Part shown: in pieces, positions 17,062-24,887 of the stretch
How the letters are laid out: the number at the start of each line of letters is the position of its first letter
Position numbering within the stretch: the stretch's first letter is position 1
NCBI RefSeq assembly: GCF_000202635.1
Contig: NC_015125.1
Coordinates: 3,348,001-3,412,000 of the forward strand
Length of the DNA stretch: 64,000 nucleotides
Reading direction: 5' to 3'
Source of the DNA: Microbacterium testaceum StLB037
Lineage (GTDB): Bacteria; Actinomycetota; Actinomycetes; Actinomycetales; Microbacteriaceae
Made by a program: the position numbers and the translations under genes
The notes under the pieces: model-generated
What the model was told of the DNA's origin: nothing
Seen by the model: the letters and a program-made list of their open reading frames with translations, nothing else
Database searches by the model: none

Positions 17062-17700
17062 TCAGGCCGTCGGGGCGACGGTCGTCAGCTGCAGGAGCCC
17101 CTCACCCGTGGTCGAAAGGGCGCCGAAGACCGCCGGTGAAGCCTGGACTTCTTGGATGAGCGAGCGGTACGCCGTCGTGACGGCATCGCGGCGCACCGGG
17201 TCGGCGACCGCACCGCCGGCGAGGACGCGCGGAATGAGGACGGTTCCCCCTGCCCGGACGAGGCGCAGGCCGTGTTCGACGTATTCGATGACGCCGTCGG
17301 GGTCGGCGTCGATGAAGACGATGTCGTAGGACGCTTCGTTCATCCGGGGGAGGACCTCGGAGGCGCGACCGGTGATGAACCGGGCGCGAGCCGCGGGAAT
17401 CCGCGCGTCCGCGAAGGCGGAGCGCGCCGCACCGAGGTGCTCCGGCTCGCTGTCGATCGTGGTGAGCGTCGCGCGCGGAGAACCGTGCAGCAACCAGAGC
17501 CCGGAGACGCCGCCGCCGGTGCCGACCTCGACGACGTTCAGCGCACGTGTCGCGGCGGCCAGAAGCGCGGTCTGCGCGCCGACCGCGGGGCTGATCGGGG
17601 CGGCACCCAGCTCGAGCGCGTGCGCGCGAGCCCGGGCGATGTGCTCCGGTTCCACCGTCGACTCCTGCACGAACCGCTCGTTCGCCTCATAACCACTCAC
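17062..17700 (-). CDS. SAM-dependent O-methyltransferase (class I, O-MT family 3)
   Basis: The 212-residue protein has the Rossmann SAM-binding motif VVEVGTGGGVSGLWLL (about 56-71), the acidic strand LTTIDSEPEHL and the post-motif DIVFIDADPDGVIEYVEHGL, as in catechol-type O-methyltransferases. GTG 17700 is preceded by GGAGG, and a TAGCCT -10 box lies at 17717-17722 on the same strand. It is divergent from tatB. In mycobacteria the homologue at the same place is Rv1220c (from memory). The methyl acceptor is unknown. Confidence 0.85.
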   Translation of the reverse strand: MSGYEANERFVQESTVEPEHIARARAHALELGAAPISPAVGAQTALLAAATRALNVVEVGTGGGVSGLWLLHGSPRATLTTIDSEPEHLGAARSAFADARIPAARARFITGRASEVLPRMNEASYDIVFIDADPDGVIEYVEHGLRLVRAGGTVLIPRVLAGGAVADPVRRDAVTTAYRSLIQEVQASPAVFGALSTTGEGLLQLTTVAPTA

Positions 17701-17759
17701 CTGGACCTCCGTGCCCAGGCTAGAGGGCGCCGTCGTGCCGGAGGCCGAGGCGCGGCGGG

Positions 17760-17765
17760 TAATCT
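17760..17765 (+). promoter_or_regulatory. -10 element (TAATCT) of tatB, leaderless layout
   Basis: TAATCT ends six bases before the ATG at 17772. Confidence 0.55.
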
Positions 17766-17771
17766 GAACTC

Positions 17772-18143
17772 ATGTTCTTCGGGCTCACCATCGAGAAGCT
17801 CATGCTGATCGGTGTGGTCGCCGCACTCGTCATCGGCCCGGAGCGTCTGCCCAAGTACGCCGAGGCCCTCGCGAAGTTGACGCGCCGCGCCAAAGAGACG
17901 CTCCAGGGCGCGAAATCCCGCATGCGGGAAGAGATGGGTCCCGAGTTCGACGACGTCGATTGGCGCAAGCTCGACCCCCGGCAGTACGACCCCCGCCGGA
18001 TCGTCCGCGAAGCCCTCCTCGACGACACGCCGACCGCGACCATGCGCGCCGCCGGCGCCGCCGCTGTGGCCGCCCGCGTCACGCCGGAGAAGCCGCCCTT
18101 CGTTCCGGGCGCGCTCCCTCCGTTCGACGACGAATCGACCTGA
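17772..18143 (+). CDS. tatB: Twin-arginine translocase subunit TatB
   Basis: The 123-residue protein has one N-terminal transmembrane helix (FGLTIEKLMLIGVVAALVIG), then the Gly-Pro hinge GPERLP and an amphipathic charged helix (about 28-60), followed by a Pro/Ala-rich tail. This is the Tat A/B plan, and the Glu early in the membrane helix plus the context support TatB. TatB with TatC recognises twin-arginine signals; the Ig-like protein at 1-445 carries such a signal. The gene has its own -10 box, and the mRNA is probably leaderless. tatA and tatC are not in the window. Confidence 0.9.
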   Translation: MFFGLTIEKLMLIGVVAALVIGPERLPKYAEALAKLTRRAKETLQGAKSRMREEMGPEFDDVDWRKLDPRQYDPRRIVREALLDDTPTATMRAAGAAAVAARVTPEKPPFVPGALPPFDDEST

Positions 18144-18165
18144 GTTCCGAGACCGCGTTGGCGCG

Positions 18166-19320
18166 TCAGGCTGACGGCGTGACGCGGAGCGCCCGTCCGG
18201 CGAGCCCCCGCGGATTCCGGGCCAGAGCAGCCGCAGCCGCCTCGATGGCGCGCGACGCCGGGTCGCCGGGCGCCGTGAGCACCACCGGCCGACCGTCGTC
18301 GCCTCCGCCGCGCAGCGCGGGGCTGAGGGGAACGGATGCCAAGAGCGGGACGTCGGCATCCTCGGTCGACAGAGCCCGAGCCACCGCTTCGCCTCCGCCG
18401 GAACCGAACAGGTCGAGGGAGGATCCGTCCGGCAGGGTCATCGCGGACATGTTCTCGATCACCCCGATCACGCGCTGACCCGTCTGGCGCGCCACGGTAC
18501 CCGAGCGAACCGCGACGTCGGCGGCGGCCGCCTGCGGCGTCGTGACGACCAGCACATCGGCGTGGGGGAGCAGCTGTCCCACCGAGATGGCGACGTCGCC
18601 CGTCCCGGGAGGCATGTCGAGCAGCAGCACGTCGAGGTCACCGAAGAACACGTCCGTGAGGAACTGCTGCACGGTGCGATGCAGCATGGGACCCCGCCAG
18701 GCGACCGCGCCCGCGGCATCCTCTCCGGGGCGGCGCAGGAACATGCCGATCGAGATCACCTTCACGCCGCAGGCGACGGGCGGCAGGATCAACTCGTCGA
18801 TCCGCGTCGGCGCCGGGGGAAGACCATCGGCGTCGATGAGTCCCAGGAGGCCGGGGATCGAGAAGCCGTGGACGTCGGCGTCGATCAGGCCGACGCGCAG
18901 GCCGCGCGCCGCCAGGGCGACCGCGAGGTTCGCGGTCAGGGTCGACTTGCCCACGCCGCCCTTGCCGCTCGTCACGGCGATCACACGCGTGAGCGAATCG
19001 GGGCCGAAGGGCATCTCGCGCTTCGCGCGGCCGCCGCGCAGCTTCTCGGTGAGCGCCTTCCGCTCGTCGGGCGACATCACCCCGACCCGCACGTCGACCG
19101 CGTCGATCCCCGCGGCCGACGCGGCGGCATCCCGGACGTCCCGTTCGATCCGGTCGGCCGCGGGGCACCCCACGATGGTCAGCGCGATTCCGACGGCCGC
19201 GGTCGTGCCGTGGACATCGACCTCGCGCACCATGTCGAGCTCGCCGAGGGGGCGCCGCAGCTCGGGATCGGTGACCGCCGCGACGGCCGCACGCACCCGC
19301 TCGGCGAGGTCCGCGGTCAC
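18166..19320 (-). CDS. mrp: Mrp/NBP35-type P-loop ATPase, iron-sulfur carrier family, without CxxC
   Basis: The 384-residue protein joins an N-terminal MIP18/DUF59 domain (about 1-90: VTDPELRRPLGELDMV) to a Mrp-type deviant Walker ATPase (TSGKGGVGKST about 113-123, then LIDADVHGFSIP and LLLDMPPGTGD). Family members assemble or carry Fe-S clusters. The CxxC that usually follows ENMS is missing: the sequence runs ENMSAMTLPDGSSLDLFG. GTG 19320 overlaps the stop of the DUF1003 gene (GTGA) and is preferred to an upstream GTG inside that gene. The gene is the third of a minus-strand operon with the MgtE_N/CBS and DUF1003 genes. Confidence 0.9.
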   Translation of the reverse strand: MTADLAERVRAAVAAVTDPELRRPLGELDMVREVDVHGTTAAVGIALTIVGCPAADRIERDVRDAAASAAGIDAVDVRVGVMSPDERKALTEKLRGGRAKREMPFGPDSLTRVIAVTSGKGGVGKSTLTANLAVALAARGLRVGLIDADVHGFSIPGLLGLIDADGLPPAPTRIDELILPPVACGVKVISIGMFLRRPGEDAAGAVAWRGPMLHRTVQQFLTDVFFGDLDVLLLDMPPGTGDVAISVGQLLPHADVLVVTTPQAAAADVAVRSGTVARQTGQRVIGVIENMSAMTLPDGSSLDLFGSGGGEAVARALSTEDADVPLLASVPLSPALRGGGDDGRPVVLTAPGDPASRAIEAAAAALARNPRGLAGRALRVTPSA

Positions 19321-19844
19321 GGCGCGGGCCGAGACTGCTCGTCGTTCTCGTCGAGGCGTTGGAGAGCGGCGCGCAACTCGGTGCGCAGCGTGTCCTTGGT
19401 GATGACGTCCTCGGTCAGATCGCGAATGGCCATGCGCAGGGCGACGATCTCGCGGGCGAGGTACTCGGTGTCGGCGAGATTGCGCTCTGCGCGCTGCCGG
19501 TCCTGTTCGATCTGCACGCGGTCGCGGTCGTCCTGACGGTTCTGCGCGAGCAGGATGAGGGGAGCGGCGTACGACGCCTGCAGCGACAGCACGAGGGTCA
19601 GCGCGGTGAAGCCGATCGCGGCGGAGTCGAAGCGCAGCTCGTCCGGGGCGATCGAGTTCCACCCCATCCAGACCACGCAGAAGAGGGTCAGCGAGAGCAG
19701 GAAGGTGGGCGTTCCCATTGCCCGGGCGACCCACTCGGTGAAGCGACCGAAGCGATCGCGAGAGGGCTGGGGAGCACGTGGGGCGAGAACGCGGCCGCGG
19801 CCGCGGGGCGCGTCGAGAGCGGGCTGGCGGTTGTTCCGAGCCAT
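19317..19844 (-). CDS. DUF1003 membrane protein
   Basis: A 175-residue protein with a basic N-terminus (1-30), two hydrophobic segments (about 45-62 and 75-102, with LSLQASYAAPLILLAQNRQ) and a charged C-terminal coiled region (DRDRVQIEQDRQRAERNLA). The segment WNSIAPDELRFD and the QASYAAPLILLAQNRQ block are typical of DUF1003. The function is not known. Its ATG overlaps the stop of the upstream MgtE_N/CBS gene (TGATG) and its stop overlaps the mrp start, so translation of all three genes is coupled. Confidence 0.9.
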   Translation of the reverse strand: MARNNRQPALDAPRGRGRVLAPRAPQPSRDRFGRFTEWVARAMGTPTFLLSLTLFCVVWMGWNSIAPDELRFDSAAIGFTALTLVLSLQASYAAPLILLAQNRQDDRDRVQIEQDRQRAERNLADTEYLAREIVALRMAIRDLTEDVITKDTLRTELRAALQRLDENDEQSRPAP

Positions 19845-21163
19845 CAGCGCCTCCTCGGGGTCGGTGGGGTCTGGACAGGGATGCTCTGGGTCGCGGTCGG
19901 TCTGCGTGTGACCTTGGGCGTCGGATCATCGCTGTCGTGCGTGCGCCAGTCGTCGGGCAGGAGGTAATCGAGCACGTCGTCAACGCTCACGCAGCCGACG
20001 AGACGGTGCGCCTGATCGATGACGGGGAGCGAGACGAGGTTGTAGCTGGCGAGGAGGCGGGCGACCTCGGCGGCCGTGGCGTCGGCGGGCACCGGCTCCA
20101 GCGTGTCGTCGATGATCGCGCCGAGCCGCTCGTGCGGCGGGTAGCGCAGCATGCGCTGGAAGTGCACGGTCCCCAGCAGGCGGCCGGTCGGCGTCTCGTA
20201 GGGAGGGAGGGTGATGAACACGGATGCCGCGAGCGCGGGGTGCAACTCGTGCCGGCGGATGAGGGCCAGGGCCTCCGCCACCGTGGCATCCGCCGACAGC
20301 ACGATGGGCTCCGGCGTCATGAGACCGCCGGCCGTGTCGGGGCCGTACTGGAGGAGGGCACGCACGTCGTCGGCTTCCTCGGGCTCCATGAGGTCGAGGA
20401 GTTGCTCCGAGCGCGACTCCGGCAGCTGACCGAGGAGATCGGCCGCGTCGTCGGGCTCCATGGCATCCAGGATGTCGGCGGCGCGCTCGTCGCCCAGCTG
20501 CTCGAGGATGTGGACCTGCTCGTCCTCGGGCATCTCTTCGAGGGCGTCGGCGAGGCGATCATCGCTGAGTTCTTCGGCGACCTCGATGAGGCGTTCTTCG
20601 GGGAGGTCGAGCAGCGTGTTGGCGAGGTCGGCGGGCTTGAGCTCGGAGTAGGTCGCGACGAGCTGTTCGGCGGACTGCGCCTCGCCCGGGGTCTGGTTCT
20701 CTCGCACTTCGGTCCACGCCGCGAACGTCGTGGGTCCCTTGGCGAACGGCGAGGCACTCGTCCGGGGGCGGCGGAGGAACAGCTGTCCGACATCCCACTC
20801 GCCGAGGCGGTTGCGCTCGATCGCGACGTCTTCGATCACGGCGGTGCCGGAGCCGTCGACGAGGCTCACACGACGACCGAGCATCTCCGCCATGACGCGC
20901 ACTTCGCCACCGCGCTGCTGGAAACGGCGCACGTTGATGAGGCCGGTCGTGATGACCTGACCGGCCTGTATGGAGGTGACGCGCCCGATGGACACGAACA
21001 CATGTCGGCGCCCGGGAATCTCGACGACGAGCCCCACGACGCGCGGCGCAGCGGACGCGCGGTAGATCACCACGACGTCGCGCACCTTACCCAGACGGTC
21101 TCCCGCCGGGTCGAACACCGTGCAGCCCGCCAAGCGGGCGACGAAAACCCTTTGCGTGCTCAC
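19844..21163 (-). CDS. PRC-barrel / MgtE_N / CBS-pair protein, channel domain absent
   Basis: The 439-residue cytoplasmic protein starts with a PRC-barrel-like part (about 1-140), then the Mg2+-sensing MgtE N-domain with repeated helices (LLDLPEERLIEVAEELSDD, then ILEQLGDERAADILDAM and LEPDDAADLLGQLPESR-like units, about 165-275), then two CBS domains (about 285-410). The membrane domain of MgtE is missing, so it is not itself a Mg2+ channel. The same build is known in M. tuberculosis Rv1232c (from memory). It may sense Mg2+ or nucleotides for the small membrane protein DUF1003 encoded next; this is inference. GTG 21163 follows TACGCT by six bases. Confidence 0.88.
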   Translation of the reverse strand: MSTQRVFVARLAGCTVFDPAGDRLGKVRDVVVIYRASAAPRVVGLVVEIPGRRHVFVSIGRVTSIQAGQVITTGLINVRRFQQRGGEVRVMAEMLGRRVSLVDGSGTAVIEDVAIERNRLGEWDVGQLFLRRPRTSASPFAKGPTTFAAWTEVRENQTPGEAQSAEQLVATYSELKPADLANTLLDLPEERLIEVAEELSDDRLADALEEMPEDEQVHILEQLGDERAADILDAMEPDDAADLLGQLPESRSEQLLDLMEPEEADDVRALLQYGPDTAGGLMTPEPIVLSADATVAEALALIRRHELHPALAASVFITLPPYETPTGRLLGTVHFQRMLRYPPHERLGAIIDDTLEPVPADATAAEVARLLASYNLVSLPVIDQAHRLVGCVSVDDVLDYLLPDDWRTHDSDDPTPKVTRRPTATQSIPVQTPPTPRRR

Positions 21164-21169
21164 CGGTCC

Positions 21170-21175
21170 AGCGTA
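21170..21175 (-). promoter_or_regulatory. -10 element (TACGCT) of the MgtE_N/CBS operon, leaderless layout
   Basis: On the minus strand TACGCT ends six bases before the GTG at 21163. Confidence 0.5.
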
Positions 21176-21234
21176 GTCCGCACCTCCTATGCAACACCGG
21201 TGGAACGGTCAGGCGCGCGTGACAGGATGGTGAA

Positions 21235-22005
21235 ATGAGTATGTTGGCGGGGCGACCCGGGGCAGGACGCGACGAGGTCGGCGAGAAGGTCGCGTCGTTT
21301 CCCACGTACGAGCAGGCGCAGAAGGCCGTTTCCTCCCTCATCGCGGGCGAAGTGCCCGCGCGTGACATCGCGATCGTCGGGACGGGGCTTCGCTCGATCG
21401 AGCGGATCACGGGCCGGCTCGGCTACGCCACCGCGGCGCGTTCCGGTGCCCTGAACGGCCTGATGATCGGTCTGCTCTTCGCGTTCATCTTCGTCCTCGG
21501 TCAGCCGACGGTGCAGATCGCGACCTTCCTCGGCGTTCTCCTGGTGGGTATGGCCCTCGGCATGCTGCTGAGCCTCGGCACCTATTCGCTCATCCGGCGT
21601 CGCCGCGACTTCGCGTCCGTGATGCAGGTGAGCGCGGACCATTACGACGTCTGCGTCGCCGCGGCGAGCCTGCACAAGGCACGTGGGGTGCTCGGGCCGA
21701 CCGGAACGGCGCGCACCGTGGTCGCCCGCCCGTCCGTCTCGGTCGATGACGCTCCGCCGCAGTACGGCGAGCGGATCGCCCCCGGAGCACCGACCCCGTC
21801 GTCGGCCGCGCGCCCCGCGGCGACGACCTCCGCGCCGGCCGACGATGAGCCGCCGCGCTATGGGGAGCGAATCGTCCCCCCGACGCCGCAGCCGCACCGC
21901 GATGCCTCCGAAGACGGCCGCGCTCCCGCGGAATCGGCCGGGGTCGAGCCGTCTGCTGAGGAGCCGCCGACCGAGGCGCCCGGGGCTCCGCGCGACGACC
22001 GGTGA
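21235..22005 (+). CDS. Membrane protein with YflT/GSP17M-like stress domain
   Basis: The 256-residue product starts with a domain like the general stress protein 17M/YflT family (VASFPTYEQAQKAVSSLIAG then DIAIVGTGLRSIERITG, about 18-60), has two hydrophobic helices (about 75-120), and a second half of the domain (SADHYDVCVAAASLHKARGVLG). The C-terminal 90 residues are Pro/Ala-rich, likely disordered, with a repeated PPQYGERI / PPRYGERI motif. A CAGGAT hexamer six bases before ATG 21235 is a weak -10 candidate. The stop overlaps the GTG of the next gene (GTGA). Role: stress-related membrane protein; molecular function unknown. Confidence 0.8.
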   Translation: MSMLAGRPGAGRDEVGEKVASFPTYEQAQKAVSSLIAGEVPARDIAIVGTGLRSIERITGRLGYATAARSGALNGLMIGLLFAFIFVLGQPTVQIATFLGVLLVGMALGMLLSLGTYSLIRRRRDFASVMQVSADHYDVCVAAASLHKARGVLGPTGTARTVVARPSVSVDDAPPQYGERIAPGAPTPSSAARPAATTSAPADDEPPRYGERIVPPTPQPHRDASEDGRAPAESAGVEPSAEEPPTEAPGAPRDDR

Positions 22006-22673
22006 CGGTCGAGCCCGTCCGCATCCCGGTCGACCTGCCGAGCGGAGCTTCCTTCGTTTCGGGGCTGTGGGACGCGCCGACGGACGCATCCGTGACGATC
22101 GCTCTGGCGCACGGAGCGGGAGCGGGCATGACCCATCCCTTCCTCGAGGGCCTCGCCACCGCTCTCGCGGCCGACGGCTTCGCCGTGCTGCGGTTCGTCT
22201 TCCCCTACATCGAGGCGGGACGCCGGATGCCAGGACCCGTCGCCGCGGCGACCGGGACGTGGGCGGCTGTGCAGGAATGGTGCGCCGAGGCGTCGGCGTC
22301 GGGAGCGTTCGTGGCCGCGGGGAAGTCGTATGGCGGGCGGATGGCATCCGTCGCCGCCGCGGAAGGACTCATCGTCCCCGACGGGCTCGTGTACCTGGGC
22401 TACCCCCTGCATCCGCCGGGGCGCCCCGACAAGCCGCGGTCAGAGCACCTGCCGACGGTGCACGCACCCCAGTTGTTCGTCGAGGGCGAGAACGACCCGT
22501 TCGTCGACCCGCACGACCAACTCATCGAGGCCGTGGCTTCGTGCCCGGACGCCCGCGTGCACTGGATCGCCGGTGCCAATCACTCCTTCGAGGTGAAGGG
22601 CGCGCGGCGACCGGCGGATGAGATCGGCGCGGGGCTGGCGCCGGTTGTCGCCGGCTTCGTGCGGGCGTTGTAG
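22002..22673 (+). CDS. Alpha/beta hydrolase (KANL3/Tex30-like, dienelactone-hydrolase fold)
   Basis: The 223-residue protein has the fold marks ALAHGAGAGMTHPF (oxyanion loop), GKSYGGRMAS (nucleophile elbow, Ser in G-x-S-x-G), ENDPFVDPHDQL (acid) and GANHSFEV (catalytic His). This is a complete Ser-Asp-His triad of the small hydrolases related to KANL3/Tex30. The substrate is unknown. GTG 22002 overlaps the stop of the YflT-like gene, so both are coupled. The gene ends four bases before the convergent lipoprotein gene; no terminator is seen there. Confidence 0.88.
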   Translation: MTVEPVRIPVDLPSGASFVSGLWDAPTDASVTIALAHGAGAGMTHPFLEGLATALAADGFAVLRFVFPYIEAGRRMPGPVAAATGTWAAVQEWCAEASASGAFVAAGKSYGGRMASVAAAEGLIVPDGLVYLGYPLHPPGRPDKPRSEHLPTVHAPQLFVEGENDPFVDPHDQLIEAVASCPDARVHWIAGANHSFEVKGARRPADEIGAGLAPVVAGFVRAL

Positions 22674-22677
22674 ACGG

Positions 22678-23160
22678 CTACGGCCCGGGGGTTGCGGGGA
22701 GGGTGCCGCAGCGGGAGATGGCAATCATTTCTAGGGCGAGGCGGCCGTCTATATGGGCTTCCTGAACGCTTACGCTCACATTGAGATCCTTCTCGAGCAG
22801 ATCGAGGTTCGCGAAAGACACGTCGATGCCCAGATCTCGCTCCTCCCATTCGTCTCCTAAGCGGGTAGGGAGTGCTGCAAGTAATGCGTGGACATCCACG
22901 TCGTCCGCAACATAGATGATCCAGTGGCCCGTGTAGAACGCGCCCCGATCGCGGGACATCAGTAGCGGATCGTCGCACGGGTACGGTGGCTGCTCCGGTT
23001 GGCGAACAACCTCTTTGGGATCTGGAACAACGTTCACGAGCTTTTCGAGCGTTTGAGTAGTCTCACTCTGCACAGCCTCATATGAGGGTGTGTCCACGGA
23101 GCAACCCTCAACTCCGAGCAGGACGAGTGCGACGAGTGTGATTGCAGCGAGCTTCTTCAT
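22678..23160 (-). CDS. Small lipoprotein, last gene of the YxxxD/DUF1023 cassette
   Basis: A 160-residue precursor: MKKLAAITLVALVLLGVEGC is a lipoprotein signal ending in a slightly unusual lipobox (VEGC, Cys 20). The mature part is acidic and has two further Cys (YPCDDPLL and ISRCGTL) that could form one disulfide. I do not recognise the family. Base composition is about 55-58% GC in most of the gene, far below the neighbourhood. The ATG overlaps the stop of the hydrolase gene (ATGA), so the two are made together. As a small anchored protein behind a putative exported hydrolase it could be an immunity or accessory protein; this is inference only. Confidence 0.82.
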   Translation of the reverse strand: MKKLAAITLVALVLLGVEGCSVDTPSYEAVQSETTQTLEKLVNVVPDPKEVVRQPEQPPYPCDDPLLMSRDRGAFYTGHWIIYVADDVDVHALLAALPTRLGDEWEERDLGIDVSFANLDLLEKDLNVSVSVQEAHIDGRLALEMIAISRCGTLPATPGP

Positions 23161-24887
23161 GATCGTTTCGCGTCCTTGAGGAGTTTCTGCACGGCGTGCA
23201 GGACATCGCCATTGAGGTCCTCGTCATCGCTCATAAGAGCGTTGTGGTGCGCAACGCTGTCTCCGATGATGAACGGCGGCGCCACCGGTCCGTACACGAG
23301 CTTCAGCGGGTCAGCACCAGGGATGCCAGAGCTCACGATCGTGATACCGGGAAACGATTCTGGGGGAACGTCGAAGCCGAGACCTCCGAGCCGGAGTCCG
23401 GCGTAGCTGCGATTGATGTCGTCCGGCGCTTGGGCTGCGTAGTAGGCGGTGTCAAGGTTCGGGACGTAAGGTCCGACGGCTCCGACGCCGCCAGCCAAGA
23501 ACCGCGCGTCCAATGTCGCGCCGTAACTCTCGGCGTTGCTTCCGACAGCACTGGCATACGAATGCTCGTAGCTCATCGTCCACAGTGAGGGTTCAGCCGC
23601 GCTGACGCCGATCACGACGTTCGCGAACTCGACACCTCGTTCTTGAGCGAAGCCGTTGTATTGCGGACCCTCGGTCAAGGGCTTGTCGAGTTGTGGCATT
23701 GGGCCGGTCATCACAGTGAAGGCGATGACGCTTCCGGGGCTCGCATTCCTGACCTGCCAGTCCGCGAACCTCGTGATCGGCTCGTCGCCGAAGAACGACG
23801 CCGCCTGCGTGTTCGTGCCGGGAACCACGAAGAGCGCGGACGTGGCCCGTGACGGATCGCCGGACATCTCGATCAGCGCGCCGTGATCCGGGTCCCAGGC
23901 GTAGAGCTGTTTCCGGCCGTCCTGTACCGCTTGGAAGTACGCGAGTTCCGCGTCGATCGCGCGCAGACGGCTGTCGGCCTGCGCCGCGGGCGACCGGAAC
24001 CTGGCGGTCAGCGGGTCCGCGTCGAGCTGCGCCTCGCGCCGCTCCCGACGGAGCTCCTCGACCCGCGCCGCCGCGCGCGAGCGATTCACAGCGACGCGCG
24101 TCGCGATGTCCACGCCGTCGAGGTTGCCGATCGCTGCCGGCATCGCGGTGATCAGGGCGGTCGCGGTCGCCGCGGGCAGGGCGTTCCACCACTGCGCGAT
24201 CGCTGCGGGGTGAGCGCGACGGATCACGGCGAGCCATTCGGGATGCTCGGTGAGAAGCCGAGCGGCGTCGAAGCCCCCGTGCTCCGCCAGCCGTGTGAGG
24301 AGGGGGAGGGCAGCGGCATCCGTGATCGAGGTCGATTCTGCGGTCAGCGTCTGCTCGTCGACGCGAAGTTTCGCCGACAGTGTCCACGGAATGTCCGGGA
24401 TGGCTCGGAGCTGAGCTGCGCATGCGTCGACCGCCTCGGTGTACCGGTCGAGGAGTGCCGTGCACGCGCGCCGGAACTCGGCCTCCTCGTCGGCGCGTGC
24501 GTCTGCGGCGAGAAGTTGTGCGAACGGGTCGTCGGAGACGGGCGGCGCGAACCGGTCGAGGATGTCGCGCGTGTCCAGACGTGCGACGAGGGCGTCTCGC
24601 TCTCGGGTGACGGCATCCAGTTCGTCCGCCAGTATCTCGACCGCGGTGCACGCGAGCCCGATGCCGGTCAGGATCTCGACGGCAGCGGGGCCGATGAGGG
24701 TCATCGCGTCCTGGAGGTCGACGGATTCCGGTGCGCGGTAGACCTCGGGGAGCATTCCCCACGAGAAGAGGATGTTCTCTGCGCTCAGCCGGAGGGGCGT
24801 GGACGCCTGCCGCAGAGCCCGGGCGCAGCGACGCAACGCTTCGGGGTCTGCGGGCGCGACCGGGATCGCGGCGCGGTCGAGGCTCAT
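23157..24887 (-). CDS. DUF1023-like alpha/beta hydrolase with helical ESX-like N-terminus, mosaic gene
   Basis: The 576-residue protein has a helical N-terminal half. It contains LFSWGMLPEVYRAPESVDL (about 40-60, a Trp-Gly turn similar to ESX-type proteins) and long Arg/Glu helices to about 330. The C-terminal part resembles DUF1023 hydrolases: FVVPGTNTQAASFF, VIAFTVMTG, then MSYEHSYASAVGSNAESYG, where the usual GHSYGS elbow reads EHSYAS, and a late His pair (SVAHHNALMSDDED). Base composition is about 70% GC in the first half and about 55-60% from roughly 23,780 downwards, so the hydrolase part may have been exchanged. ATG 24887 overlaps the upstream stop. Secretion by a type VII system is inferred from the partner gene. 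Confidence 0.8.
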   Translation of the reverse strand: MSLDRAAIPVAPADPEALRRCARALRQASTPLRLSAENILFSWGMLPEVYRAPESVDLQDAMTLIGPAAVEILTGIGLACTAVEILADELDAVTRERDALVARLDTRDILDRFAPPVSDDPFAQLLAADARADEEAEFRRACTALLDRYTEAVDACAAQLRAIPDIPWTLSAKLRVDEQTLTAESTSITDAAALPLLTRLAEHGGFDAARLLTEHPEWLAVIRRAHPAAIAQWWNALPAATATALITAMPAAIGNLDGVDIATRVAVNRSRAAARVEELRRERREAQLDADPLTARFRSPAAQADSRLRAIDAELAYFQAVQDGRKQLYAWDPDHGALIEMSGDPSRATSALFVVPGTNTQAASFFGDEPITRFADWQVRNASPGSVIAFTVMTGPMPQLDKPLTEGPQYNGFAQERGVEFANVVIGVSAAEPSLWTMSYEHSYASAVGSNAESYGATLDARFLAGGVGAVGPYVPNLDTAYYAAQAPDDINRSYAGLRLGGLGFDVPPESFPGITIVSSGIPGADPLKLVYGPVAPPFIIGDSVAHHNALMSDDEDLNGDVLHAVQKLLKDAKRS

